Shown: positions 35,664 through 43,376 of the stretch, piece after piece | Layout of the letters: each line of letters begins with the position of its first letter | Numbering within the stretch: the first letter of the stretch is position 1 | NCBI GenBank assembly: GCA_039698035.1 | Contig: JBDKSW010000004.1 | Location: 372,001-436,000, forward strand | Direction of reading: 5' to 3' | DNA from: JAJFUI01 sp039698035 | GTDB lineage: Bacteria; Planctomycetota; Planctomycetia; Pirellulales; Thermoguttaceae | DNA: 64,000 nucleotides | Translations under genes and position numbers: made by a program | The notes under the pieces: generated by a model | What the model saw: only the letters and a program-made list of their open reading frames with translations | What the model was told of the DNA's origin: nothing | Databases searched by the model: none

Positions 35664-36224
35664 CTAGCCACACTTCGCCTGGGCCTGTCGGCGCTTTTCG
35701 CTCGCTATGGCGGCAAAAATCAGTCCGACCCCGACAACCGCGGCGAGGACGGGGAACGCAAGCTGAATGTGGTAGACGGCCAGCTCGTCCGCGTATTGCT
35801 GGTCGACGCGACGGTCCATGCCGCCCTTGATCTTTTCCCAATTGTCCCACGTGATCGATGGGGGCATCTTGGTGACGTTCTTCCGGATGGCGTCCGGATC
35901 GAAGACGTCGTATCGGGAGATCGGAGGGCTCAGGATAAGCCAAGAGCCCCAAACGATTGCCGCCAAGAGGGTCACGATCCCCAGGAGCCGCACGCCGTGG
36001 CACAGGCTCCACGACGGAGCGGCTTCACGCTCGCTGGTCTGTGCGGGGGCCGGCTCCAGGGCGCAAATTTCCCTCATTGTGGGAACTTGTAGCGAAACAC
36101 CGCACCGGCAGACGACGGTCTGGCCCGCCTGTCGCGGCTCGACGGGCACGTGTTGGCCGCACACGCACGGCAAAAGGTATTGGCAGCTCACCTCGATGCT
36201 CACTCCAGAAAGACGTGTCAGCAA
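35664..36224 (-). CDS. Zinc-ribbon membrane protein, two TM helices
   Basis: The product has 186 residues. An N-terminal zinc ribbon is formed by CVCGQHVPVEPRQAGQTVVCRCG, followed by a linker with CALEP. Two transmembrane helices (LLGIVTLLAAIVWGSWLIL, about residue 85; FPVLAAVVGVGLIFAAIA, about residue 160) flank an extracytoplasmic loop with WDNWEKIKGGMDRRVDQQYAD. A start at the GTG at 36191 (EVSCQYLLPC) is also possible. I cannot name the function; such zinc-ribbon/TM proteins are common in planctomycetes. It is convergent with the protease gene. Confidence 0.75.
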   Translation of the reverse strand: MLTRLSGVSIEVSCQYLLPCVCGQHVPVEPRQAGQTVVCRCGVSLQVPTMREICALEPAPAQTSEREAAPSWSLCHGVRLLGIVTLLAAIVWGSWLILSPPISRYDVFDPDAIRKNVTKMPPSITWDNWEKIKGGMDRRVDQQYADELAVYHIQLAFPVLAAVVGVGLIFAAIASEKRRQAQAKCG

Positions 36225-36450
36225 TCGCCTCTTGGCAGTTTAACGCACGGTCGTGGGTGTTGCGAGTCACGACGCAGGGTTTTTCCAGGGACGGTGGGGC
36301 GGTCGCAGGCGTGCGATTTGGCTGCTTTATATTGTGTGGCTTGCCTAGGGTGACGTGGCTGCCGGCCCGCGGTTGTCGGCAGAATCCTGAAAATCGGCTA
36401 GAAAAACGCTGGACGGTGCCGGTCTGGCGATTACAATAATAGGAGTTGGG

Positions 36451-36525
36451 ATGACAGTGACGGTATGCGCATCAAACGGCCTGCGGGCGCAAAGGTGCGT
36501 CCTCCGCGGCTTGCCCAAGCGGTAG
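36451..36525 (+). CDS. Possible 24-residue leader peptide
   Basis: ATG at 36451 follows AGGAG (36441-36445) at five bases. It encodes MTVTVCASNGLRAQRCVLRG plus four residues and stops with TAG at 36523. The stop lies inside the loop of the hairpin 36500-36539, so ribosomes translating it would open that hairpin. This arrangement suggests a regulatory leader peptide; the coding evidence itself is weak because of its length. Confidence 0.3.
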   Translation: MTVTVCASNGLRAQRCVLRGLPKR

Positions 36526-36539
36526 CCGCAGTCGGAGGA
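36500..36539 (+). promoter_or_regulatory. Hairpin in the sigma factor leader
   Basis: TCCTCC (36500-36505) pairs with GGAGGA (36534-36539) and GCGGCT (36506-36511) with AGCCGC (36524-36529), giving a 12-bp stem with a 4-base bulge. It is GC-rich and has no T-run, so it is a structural or regulatory element rather than a terminator. Confidence 0.5.
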
Positions 36540-36804
36540 TTTGCCATCTTCATTGCTTGATGCCCTGTCGACGAGTCAGGATCCGGGTTGGGATCGGCTT
36601 TCGGGTAGCCATTGGAGGGCTTGATCCGAAGGCGGAATGCGTTTTGCGGATTCTGGAACGTTTGGGGTTCTTGCGACGCCCGGTCGCATTTTTTCCGCAG
36701 ACCTAATCTCTTGCCAAATGGAAGGGGACGGTCGCGGCGCGAAAAATCGGTGGTAGAATTTTCTGGTTTTTTAGCCATCTTTGATTCCCTTCGGGAGCAG
36801 CACT

Positions 36805-38385
36805 TTGTACGACGCACTGTTGGACGGACTGGAGGACGAAGCGGTTGCACGACCCGAGGACACGCTGGACCTGGCGGAAGATCCGGTCGAGGGACTGGAG
36901 CTCGATGACGACCTTGATCCGGCGGTCCTTGACGACGACGAAGAACACGATTCGGAGTTGGATGTCAACGCCGAGGAGCTGCTGGCGGAGGTCGAGGACG
37001 AGTCGTGGTCCGACGATCCGGTTCGCATGTACCTGACGCAGATGGGGGAAATCCCGCTGTTGAGTCGGCAGCAAGAAGTGGCCCTCGCCAAGCAAATTGA
37101 ATTGACCCGCACGCGGTTCCGTCACAAGGTTCTTGAGTGCGACTACGTGATGCAGACGGCGGTCAAGGTCCTGCGGCGGGTTCAGGACGGCGAGTTGCCG
37201 TTCGATCGCACGGTGCAGGTGTCGGTGACCGATCAGCTCGAGAAGCATCAGATTCTCGGCCGATTGCCGCACAATCTGCGAACGCTCGAGACGTTGCTCA
37301 AGCGGAACCGTCGCGACTACAACATTGCAACGAGCAAGTCTCGCGATTCGGCGCAGCGTCGGGCCGCTTGGCGCAAATTGGGACGCCGGCGCCGCCGTGC
37401 CGTGCGGCTGGTCGAGGAACTCGGCTTGCGGACGCAGCGGATCGAGCCGATGATCAAGACGCTCGAGGAATTCAGCCGTCGGGTGGACGAGCTTCGGCAG
37501 AGAATTCGGCAGCACAATGCCGAGGTGGCCGCCGGAAAGCCGCGAAGCAAGCATCACGAGCCGTGGGTCGCCGAATACCGGAATATTCTCCGAGCCACGC
37601 AGGAGTCGCCCGCCAGCATTCGCAAGCGGGTCGCCTACTTGAAGGAGATCTACGCTCAATACCAGCATGCCAAGCGCGGGCTGTCCGAGGGAAATCTCCG
37701 GCTGGTCGTCTCGATCGCCAAGAAGTATCGCAATCGCGGCTTGAGCTTCCTCGATCTGATTCAGGAAGGGAACGCCGGCCTGATGCGGGCGGTCGACAAG
37801 TTTGAGTATCGTCGCGGCTTCAAGTTCTGCACCTACGCGACGTGGTGGATCCGTCAGGCGATCACGCGCGCCGTTGCGGACCAGAGCCGCACGATTCGTA
37901 TTCCGGTCCACATGGTCGAGACGATGTCGCGCGTGCGGAACGTTTCGCGAAAGCTCTTGCAGAAGCTGGGGCGCGAGCCCACGATCGAGGAGACGGCCAA
38001 GGCGAGCGATACGTGCGTCGACGAAGCGCGGCGCGTGTTGGCAATGAGCCGCTATCCGATCAGCTTGGACCGACCGGTCGGCAACAGCGAGGACAGCCAC
38101 TTCGGCGACCTGTTGCCCGACGGTTGCGCCAAGAGCCCTTCCACGGGCGCCACGCACGGCATGTTGCGCACTCGGATTGCCAAGGTCCTCAAGACGCTGA
38201 GCTATCGCGAGCGTGAGATCATCAAGCTTCGGTACGGTCTCGGCGACGGCTACAGCTACACGCTCGAAGAAGTTGGTCACATCTTCAAGGTGACCCGCGA
38301 GCGCATTCGCCAGATCGAGGCCAAGGCCGTTCGCAAGCTTCAGCAGCCGTCGCGTAGCCAGGACCTGGTTGGGTTCCTCGACTAA
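36805..38385 (+). CDS. RNA polymerase sigma-70 factor (RpoD-like)
   Basis: The 526-residue product is a group 1/2 sigma factor. An acidic N-terminus is followed by region 1.2 (DDPVRMYLTQMGEIPLL), region 2 (RLVVSIAKKYRNRGLSFLDL; GFKFCTYATWWIRQAI with Cys where Ser is usual), region 3 and region 4 (LSYREREIIKLRYGLG; VTRERIRQIEAKAVRKL). A non-conserved insertion of about 200 residues lies between regions 1.2 and 2. I start at the TTG at 36805, because GGGAG lies seven bases upstream; an earlier TTG at 36781 has no such site. Whether it is the primary sigma or a paralogue cannot be told, but the size and regions 1.2-4 suggest primary or near-primary type. Confidence 0.92.
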   Translation: MYDALLDGLEDEAVARPEDTLDLAEDPVEGLELDDDLDPAVLDDDEEHDSELDVNAEELLAEVEDESWSDDPVRMYLTQMGEIPLLSRQQEVALAKQIELTRTRFRHKVLECDYVMQTAVKVLRRVQDGELPFDRTVQVSVTDQLEKHQILGRLPHNLRTLETLLKRNRRDYNIATSKSRDSAQRRAAWRKLGRRRRRAVRLVEELGLRTQRIEPMIKTLEEFSRRVDELRQRIRQHNAEVAAGKPRSKHHEPWVAEYRNILRATQESPASIRKRVAYLKEIYAQYQHAKRGLSEGNLRLVVSIAKKYRNRGLSFLDLIQEGNAGLMRAVDKFEYRRGFKFCTYATWWIRQAITRAVADQSRTIRIPVHMVETMSRVRNVSRKLLQKLGREPTIEETAKASDTCVDEARRVLAMSRYPISLDRPVGNSEDSHFGDLLPDGCAKSPSTGATHGMLRTRIAKVLKTLSYREREIIKLRYGLGDGYSYTLEEVGHIFKVTRERIRQIEAKAVRKLQQPSRSQDLVGFLD

Positions 38386-38408
38386 GTGACGCAATCTGAA
38401 AGTCAATC

Positions 38409-38453
38409 ACCGCTTGCGGCCCTCGATCGGTGGGTCGCAAGCGGTTCTTTTTT
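38409..38453 (+). terminator. Rho-independent terminator of the sigma factor gene
   Basis: ACCGCTTGCG (38409-38418) pairs with CGCAAGCGGT (38436-38445) and a T-run follows (38448-38453). This is the clearest terminator in the window and separates the sigma gene from the B12-regulated unit. Confidence 0.9.
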
Positions 38454-38460
38454 GTCTCTC

Positions 38461-38489
38461 TTGACAGTTTCCGCCGGTCTGTTTAGAGT
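38461..38489 (+). promoter_or_regulatory. Consensus sigma-70 promoter of the cobalamin-riboswitch unit
   Basis: TTGACA (38461-38466), 17-base spacer, TAGAGT (38484-38489). Transcription would start near 38497, just before the riboswitch P1 stem. Confidence 0.85.
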
Positions 38490-38506
38490 TGGAGTTGTTA
38501 CGACGT

Positions 38507-38725
38507 GCGTTGGTGGCCGGTTTTTCCCGTGGGAAGGCCGGCGAACAGGGAACACCGGTGCGAATCCGGGGCGGCCCCGCCGCTGTAACCGAGTGAGATT
38601 GTGGGACAGGTTATTCATCTGCCCCGCAAACCAGGGCGACCTGCTCTTTGGCCATTGTGGCGTCGAAAGACACTGCGAGAAGGCCGGGTTGGCCCTAACT
38701 CGGGAGCCAGAAGACCTACCAACGC
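38507..38725 (+). promoter_or_regulatory. Cobalamin (adenosylcobalamin-type) riboswitch
   Basis: The core consensus is readable: GGGAACACCGGTGCGAATCC followed by the GCCGCTGTAACCG segment of the B12 box, the later GAAGGCCGGG, and the closing GGGAGCCAGAAGACCTACC. The closing stem P1 is perfect, GCGTTGGT (38507-38514) with ACCAACGC (38718-38725). Cobalamin riboswitches bind the coenzyme and usually lower expression of uptake or synthesis genes. The coding region starts about 200 bases later. Whether control acts on transcription or translation is not clear; no strong terminator follows. Confidence 0.93.
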
Positions 38726-38928
38726 TTGACGCGGCCCGTTGCGAGGGACAGTGGCCGCCCGAGTCTCGTTTCGTAGGAACCGCCAGGTGATCTCCGGTGC
38801 TTGCGCCGCCGTCGGTCGTTTTTGCGCATCTCCACATCTTCGCGGATGCGGTTGCGGCTCGACACGGTTGGCCAACGACGGCCCGCGACGGGCTGCCGCG
38901 CATCGGAATCGCTAGTGCGGAATCGGAC

Positions 38929-39729
38929 ATGATGCGGACAAGAATCCCATCGCCGCGTGGCGCATTTACGCTCATCGAGTTGTTGGTCGTCATCACGGTG
39001 ATCGGGGTGTTGATTGCCGTGCTGTTGCCGGCCGTGCAGGCCGCGCGCGAGGCGGCTCGACGAACATCCTGTTTGAATAATCTTCGCCAGATCGGTGTCG
39101 CTTTGCATGACTACGAGGTCATGTGCGGCCGTTTTCCGCCTGGGGGAATCGAGTTGCTCGCCAACAAGACCAACGGTCGACAGTACGCTTGGGGCGCGTT
39201 CCTGTTGCCCCATGTCGAGCAAACGGCGCTCTACGAATCCTTCAACTTCAGTCAGCCGTATTACATTGGGACGAACGTGACGGCGGCCAAGACTCGGCTG
39301 GCGGTCTTCGTGTGTCCCAGCTCGCCCAGGGCGGCGACGATGCTCTCCGGCGGCTTGGGGGCCAGCGATTATGGCGGCATTTACGGCGAGCGAGTCACGG
39401 GTCCGAACGATCCCCCGAAGGGCGTCATGCTCTACGATCGCGCGATCCGCATCGCCGAGGTCCGCGATGGCACGTCCAACACGATGGCCGTGTCCGAGGA
39501 TTGCGACACCAGCAACATGCAATGGGTGAACGCCCTGAACGTTTTTGACGTTTCCTCGCCGATCAACGCGGCCTCATCGATCGAGAACGATATCAAGAGT
39601 CAGCATCCGGGCGGGGCCAACGGGGCGTTTTGCGACGGATCAGCGAGATTTCTCGCAGAATCCATGGCGATCAAGACTTTGGCGGCCATCTGCACTCGCG
39701 ACGGAGGCGAGGCGGTAGGCAATTTTTAA
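38929..39729 (+). CDS. DUF1559 pseudopilin-like protein under cobalamin control
   Basis: The product has 266 residues. The N-terminus is a class III type-IV-pilin signal (RGAFTLIELLVVITVIGVL), cut before Phe by a prepilin peptidase, with the helix forming a membrane anchor. The DUF1559 domain follows, with CLNNLRQIGVALHDYE, FVCPSSPR, RDGTSNTMAVSED and the closing H-X9-DG motif in QHPGGANGAFCDGSARF. Planctomycetes encode many such proteins. What is unusual is the position directly after the cobalamin riboswitch. ATG at 38929 and 38932 are both possible; neither has a good ribosome site. It precedes the DUF4465 gene by 50 bases. Confidence 0.9.
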   Translation: MMRTRIPSPRGAFTLIELLVVITVIGVLIAVLLPAVQAAREAARRTSCLNNLRQIGVALHDYEVMCGRFPPGGIELLANKTNGRQYAWGAFLLPHVEQTALYESFNFSQPYYIGTNVTAAKTRLAVFVCPSSPRAATMLSGGLGASDYGGIYGERVTGPNDPPKGVMLYDRAIRIAEVRDGTSNTMAVSEDCDTSNMQWVNALNVFDVSSPINAASSIENDIKSQHPGGANGAFCDGSARFLAESMAIKTLAAICTRDGGEAVGNF

Positions 39730-39779
39730 CGGCGCGGACTACGTCACTTCACGGGTTCGCGGTGCGGAGGAGAAAGGCA

Positions 39780-40679
39780 ATGCGATTTGCGACGTGCTTC
39801 TTAAGAGCGGCCGTGTTTTTCTTGGCGGTCGTTATCCGCCTCTCAACGGCGATCGGCAGTCCGATTGCCACGTTTGACGATTTCGGGTTGGGAGCGGACT
39901 CGTACTGGAACGGCTCTGACGAACGTGGCGTTCACGAGGAGCAGATGGATCCTTGGAATCCGCCCAGCATGATGGATCTCTATCAAAGCAGTTTCAGCAG
40001 CGGCCCGGCCGCGTTCTACAACACGTACAACGCTACGTACGGCTCTTGGAGCGGCTGGGCAGTCTCGACCAAGATGGATAAGACAACGGCCGGCTACGGC
40101 AACCAATATTCGGCCATCACGGGCGGCGGCAAAGACTCGGCGGCCTACGCCGTCGGCTTTGCTGGTACGGGCTCCACGGCGACCACGTCGTTCGCCAGCG
40201 GCGTCCAAGTGCTCGGCGCGTACTTCACGAACACGACGTACGCCTACTTTGACATGCTCGGCGGCAGCACGTTCTCCAAGACTCTTGGCGGCGCGACCGG
40301 CAATGACGCCGATTGGTTTTTGCTGACCATCACGGGCCTAGACTCGTTGGGCGCGACGACAGGCACGGTTGATTTCTATCTGGCTGATTACCGTTTTAGC
40401 GACAACAGCGAGGACTATGTGGTCAACGAGTGGACGTGGGTGGACCTCACGTCGCTCGGCAGCAATGTGTGCAGCCTGGTTTTCACGTTGAGTTCCTCGG
40501 ACAGCAGCAGCTATGGAATGAACACGCCAGGCTACTTCGCCATGGACAGTCTCACCACGGTGCCCGAGCCGAGCTCGCTGGCCATGTTGGCCTTGGCCGC
40601 CGCGGTGACATGGCTGTACGGGGCCCGCCGCCTGCGATCGGGCGTGAACGGCCGCGTTGCGTTGCAGCCGGGGGATTGA
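39780..40679 (+). CDS. DUF4465 domain protein with PEP-CTERM anchor
   Basis: The product has 299 residues. A signal peptide (MRFATCFLRAAVFFLAVVI) leads into a DUF4465-type beta domain: IATFDDFGLGADSYWNGSD, SGPAAFYNTYNATYGSWSGWA, AGYGNQYSAITGGG and YFDMLGGSTFSKTLGG. The C-terminus is a PEP-CTERM signal (TVPEPSSLAMLALAAAVTWL followed by RRLRSG) for envelope sorting. GGAGGAGAAAGG lies just upstream of the ATG. I recall that B12-binding surface lipoproteins of Bacteroidetes (BtuH) belong to this domain family, which would fit the riboswitch, but I have not checked. It is likely a surface cobalamin-binding protein. Confidence 0.87.
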   Translation: MRFATCFLRAAVFFLAVVIRLSTAIGSPIATFDDFGLGADSYWNGSDERGVHEEQMDPWNPPSMMDLYQSSFSSGPAAFYNTYNATYGSWSGWAVSTKMDKTTAGYGNQYSAITGGGKDSAAYAVGFAGTGSTATTSFASGVQVLGAYFTNTTYAYFDMLGGSTFSKTLGGATGNDADWFLLTITGLDSLGATTGTVDFYLADYRFSDNSEDYVVNEWTWVDLTSLGSNVCSLVFTLSSSDSSSYGMNTPGYFAMDSLTTVPEPSSLAMLALAAAVTWLYGARRLRSGVNGRVALQPGD

Positions 40680-40770
40680 GGGCGTTGGACGCGGGAGGTA
40701 GGATTGGCCCTGGGAAGACGTGTCGTGTCGCGGGGCCGTTGCCCAGCCCTTTAGCCGAGTCCTCAGTTCC

Positions 40771-41829
40771 ATGTCCACGCCTGCTTGGCTCGATAGCCCG
40801 CTGATGAAAGCCGCACGGCGTGAGCCGGCGCCGCACACGCCCATCTGGCTGATGCGTCAGGCGGGCCGCTATCTGCCCGATTATCGCAAGCTGCGCGAGC
40901 ACACGTCATTCCTTGATCTGTGCAAGAACCCCGATCTGTGCGCCGAGACGGCCATCACCACGGCCGAGTGGCTCGGGGTGGATGCCGCGATCTTGTTCTC
41001 CGACCTGCTTCTGATTCTCGAACCAATGGGGCTGCGGCTGGAGTTCTCGGCCGGCGAGGGGCCAAATCTGGAAAATGCGATTCGCGTTGCGGCAGACGTC
41101 GACCGGCTCGTCGAATTGGAGAGCATCGAGCCACTCGGTTTTGTCGTTGAGGCCGTCCGCAAGACGCGCGCTGGGCTCAGGCCGTCGCTGCCGCTGATCG
41201 GCTTTGCCGGCGCGCCGTTCACCTTGGCCGCCTATGCCATCGAAGGTGGCGCAAGTCGCGATTATCGCCGCACGAAGACGCTGATGTACACGGACACGGG
41301 CGTTTGGGATGCCCTGATGGGCCGCTTGGCGCGCGCGGTTACGCTTTACCTCAAGGCACAGCTCGACGCTGGCTGCCAGTTGGTGCAGCTTTTTGACAGT
41401 TGGGCCGGCTGCCTCGGGCCGGATGATTATCGCCGGTATGTCCTTCCGCACACGCGCTCGGTGATCGAATCCTTGCCGGCCGGCGTGCCAGTCATCCACT
41501 TCGCCACCGGCAACGCGGCGCTCTTGCCGCTGCTGGCCGAGGCGTTCGGAAAGAAGAAGCGTCCGGCCGTCGTGGGCGTGGATTGGCGCATCCGGCTGGA
41601 AGATGCCTGGCGTGCGGTCGGCCCCGATCGGGCGATCCAGGGCAATCTCGACCCGGTCGTGCTTCTTTCCAACCCGCTGGAAATTCGCCGCCGCGCGAAG
41701 GACGTCCTTCGGCAAGCCGGCGATCGGCCTGGCCATATCTTCAATCTGGGCCACGGCGTGCTGCCGCAGACGCCGCCGGAGAATGCCCTCGCGCTGATCG
41801 AGGCGGTTCACGAACTGAGCGGGCGGTAG
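40771..41829 (+). CDS. hemE: Uroporphyrinogen decarboxylase
   Basis: HemE decarboxylates uroporphyrinogen III to coproporphyrinogen III in haem synthesis. The 352-residue product has the family signatures PIWLMRQAGRYLPDYR and DAAILFSDLLLILEPMG (with the catalytic Asp), and the later GFAGAPFTLAAYAIEG and FNLGHGVLPQTPPEN. The ATG at 40771 is chosen over one at 40720. It lies 91 bases after the DUF4465 gene on the same strand; it may be read through from the B12-controlled promoter, which would link two tetrapyrrole functions. Confidence 0.97.
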   Translation: MSTPAWLDSPLMKAARREPAPHTPIWLMRQAGRYLPDYRKLREHTSFLDLCKNPDLCAETAITTAEWLGVDAAILFSDLLLILEPMGLRLEFSAGEGPNLENAIRVAADVDRLVELESIEPLGFVVEAVRKTRAGLRPSLPLIGFAGAPFTLAAYAIEGGASRDYRRTKTLMYTDTGVWDALMGRLARAVTLYLKAQLDAGCQLVQLFDSWAGCLGPDDYRRYVLPHTRSVIESLPAGVPVIHFATGNAALLPLLAEAFGKKKRPAVVGVDWRIRLEDAWRAVGPDRAIQGNLDPVVLLSNPLEIRRRAKDVLRQAGDRPGHIFNLGHGVLPQTPPENALALIEAVHELSGR

Positions 41830-41970
41830 ACGCGGCGATGGAGACCGCATCGCCCGCCGCTGCCATGCGCATCGACGCGAGGAGAGTTGCTGGACTCTTG
41901 GCTCATGCCGACGTAGAATTCCGCGACGTTTGGGGCAGTGGGGCTCCGCGTTCATTGCGCCGAGGACGCC

Positions 41971-42411
41971 ATGAAACTCCAAGAAATTCTCAGCAAGAAG
42001 GCAAGACGCGTTCACAGCATCTCCAGCGGTGCCACACTGCTGGAGGCCGTGGCACGGATGGTCGAGCACCGCGTCGGTTCGCTCGTCGTCCTGCGGAGCG
42101 ACGCGACCGGGCTTGAGGAACCGATCGGCATCATCACCGAACGGGACATTCTTTACGCCTCCACGGTCGGCAAGCCGCCGCTGGCGGAAGTGACGGTCGC
42201 CGGGGCGATGTCGAGCGCCGTGATCACGGCGACGCCTGACGACGAGGTCGAGGACGTGATGGGCCTGATGACCAATCGGCGGATTCGCCACTTGCCCGTG
42301 CTCTGCAACGGTCAACTGGTCGGGATCATTTCGATCGGCGACGTTGTGAAGGCCCAGCACGACCGGCTGGCGATGGAAAATCGTTGCCTGAAGGACTACA
42401 TTGCTGGTTGA
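41971..42411 (+). CDS. CBS-domain pair protein
   Basis: The 146-residue product consists almost only of two CBS motifs forming a Bateman module: ISSGATLLEAVARMVEHRVGSLVV / PIGIITERDILYA and VAGAMSSAVITATPDDEVEDVMGLM / RHLPVLCNGQLVGIISIGDVVKA. Such modules bind adenosine nucleotides and act as energy sensors. No catalytic domain is attached. The ATG at 41971 is preferred to that at 41938. It follows hemE by 141 bases on the same strand. Confidence 0.92.
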   Translation: MKLQEILSKKARRVHSISSGATLLEAVARMVEHRVGSLVVLRSDATGLEEPIGIITERDILYASTVGKPPLAEVTVAGAMSSAVITATPDDEVEDVMGLMTNRRIRHLPVLCNGQLVGIISIGDVVKAQHDRLAMENRCLKDYIAG

Positions 42412-42430
42412 GGATTGCCAATGTCAGCGG

Positions 42431-42979
42431 CTATTGCGCCTTGGGCAACTGAAAAAGCGATTGGGTCTTGACCACCGCGTAGTCGTCCGGGAAGGTGTGA
42501 AACGCTTGGATCAGCAGGCTTCGCTGTCGCGCTTCAAAGTTGATGTAGCTTAACGCTCCAAGCGGCAGTCGGCCGCTCGAATCGAAGCGGTGGAGCATGC
42601 CCTGTCGGAGACCGTCGGCGGCCAACTCCTGTTGATAGGTCCAAAAGACCTCGGGGTCGGTCGGTTCGAGTTGGAAGTTCATCTGATAGCGAACGCCGCC
42701 GCGACAGTCCACGCGGTCCACGCGCTGGCCCTTCAGTCCGTAGGCCAGGAGTCGTCGCATCTTCGGAAGCGGCTGGCGAGCGGACGCGGCAACCTCGGTG
42801 AGCGTGATGCCGGCGTACCGCCAGGTGACGACGTGGCCCGCGCCGGTGACGTCGATCTTCGCGGTGTAGTCGCCGCGTTCGATGGTGCAAGATTGAAAGA
42901 CCTCGAACAACTCGGGATGGAGCGGACGACCATAGAGCTGAAAGGTCAACTCCGCCACTCTCGGTCGGACGATCAGCAC
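42431..42979 (-). CDS. DUF2617 family protein
   Basis: The product has 182 residues from the GTG at 42979, preceded by GGAGGTG at five bases; the earlier ATG at 43045 is less likely. The family signature is AELTFQLYGRPLHPELFEVFQS near the start, then KIDVTGAGHVVTWRYAGITLTEV and YGLKGQRVDRVDCRGGVRYQMNFQLE. Predicted all-beta. Its function is unknown. It converges with the CBS gene and diverges from leuS. Confidence 0.8.
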   Translation of the reverse strand: MLIVRPRVAELTFQLYGRPLHPELFEVFQSCTIERGDYTAKIDVTGAGHVVTWRYAGITLTEVAASARQPLPKMRRLLAYGLKGQRVDRVDCRGGVRYQMNFQLEPTDPEVFWTYQQELAADGLRQGMLHRFDSSGRLPLGALSYINFEARQRSLLIQAFHTFPDDYAVVKTQSLFQLPKAQ

Positions 42980-43376
42980 GCTAGCACCTCCATGATGCGA
43001 GACTCGCCCGTTGCGGGCTACGAACTCCAATCGCGTCGGCGTCATTATACTTCCAACGCCCGCGAGGCGCGAAGGGCGCTTTGAATGATCGCTCGCACCG
43101 AGCGGTCAACGGCCGGCGCTGGGCTTCTTGAAATGCGATCGCCGAGCATCGAAGCTAGCAATGGCGGCGTGCCTGGCTGCGGGCGGCCCCCCTGATTCTT
43201 TTCAAGACGCTGATCGAGCGACTCGGCGGCGCTCGGCGCCGCGCGAGGCATGCGCGGCCCCGTATTCCGTTTGCCAGTGCCGCCGGCAAGGGGTAGAATC
43301 GTTGCTTTTCCAGCCGCCAAGATGCGAGCCTCATGCCTTGCGGCCGTTTCGTCGTTTTTGTGAAGATCGAGTTGCC
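42980..43376. other. Divergent intergenic region upstream of leuS
   Basis: About 400 bases without a supported gene. It holds the leuS promoter (listed separately). I see no T-box anti-terminator pattern. Confidence 0.4.
43271..43299 (+). promoter_or_regulatory. Sigma-70 promoter of leuS
   Basis: TTGCCA (43271-43276), 17-base spacer, TAGAAT (43294-43299). The leader to the ATG at 43377 is about 70 bases. Confidence 0.65.

Larger units (their letters stand above)
36225..36804. other. Long leader/intergenic region before the sigma factor gene
   Basis: About 580 bases. It contains a possible promoter (TGGACG 36410-36415, TACAAT 36432-36437), a small open frame (36451-36525), a strong hairpin (36500-36539) and a second TAGAAT -10-like element (36754-36759). 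No larger gene is supported. Confidence 0.45.

Noticed and set aside
36703..38406. 567-residue open frame on the minus strand
   Set aside because: Antisense of the sigma factor gene.
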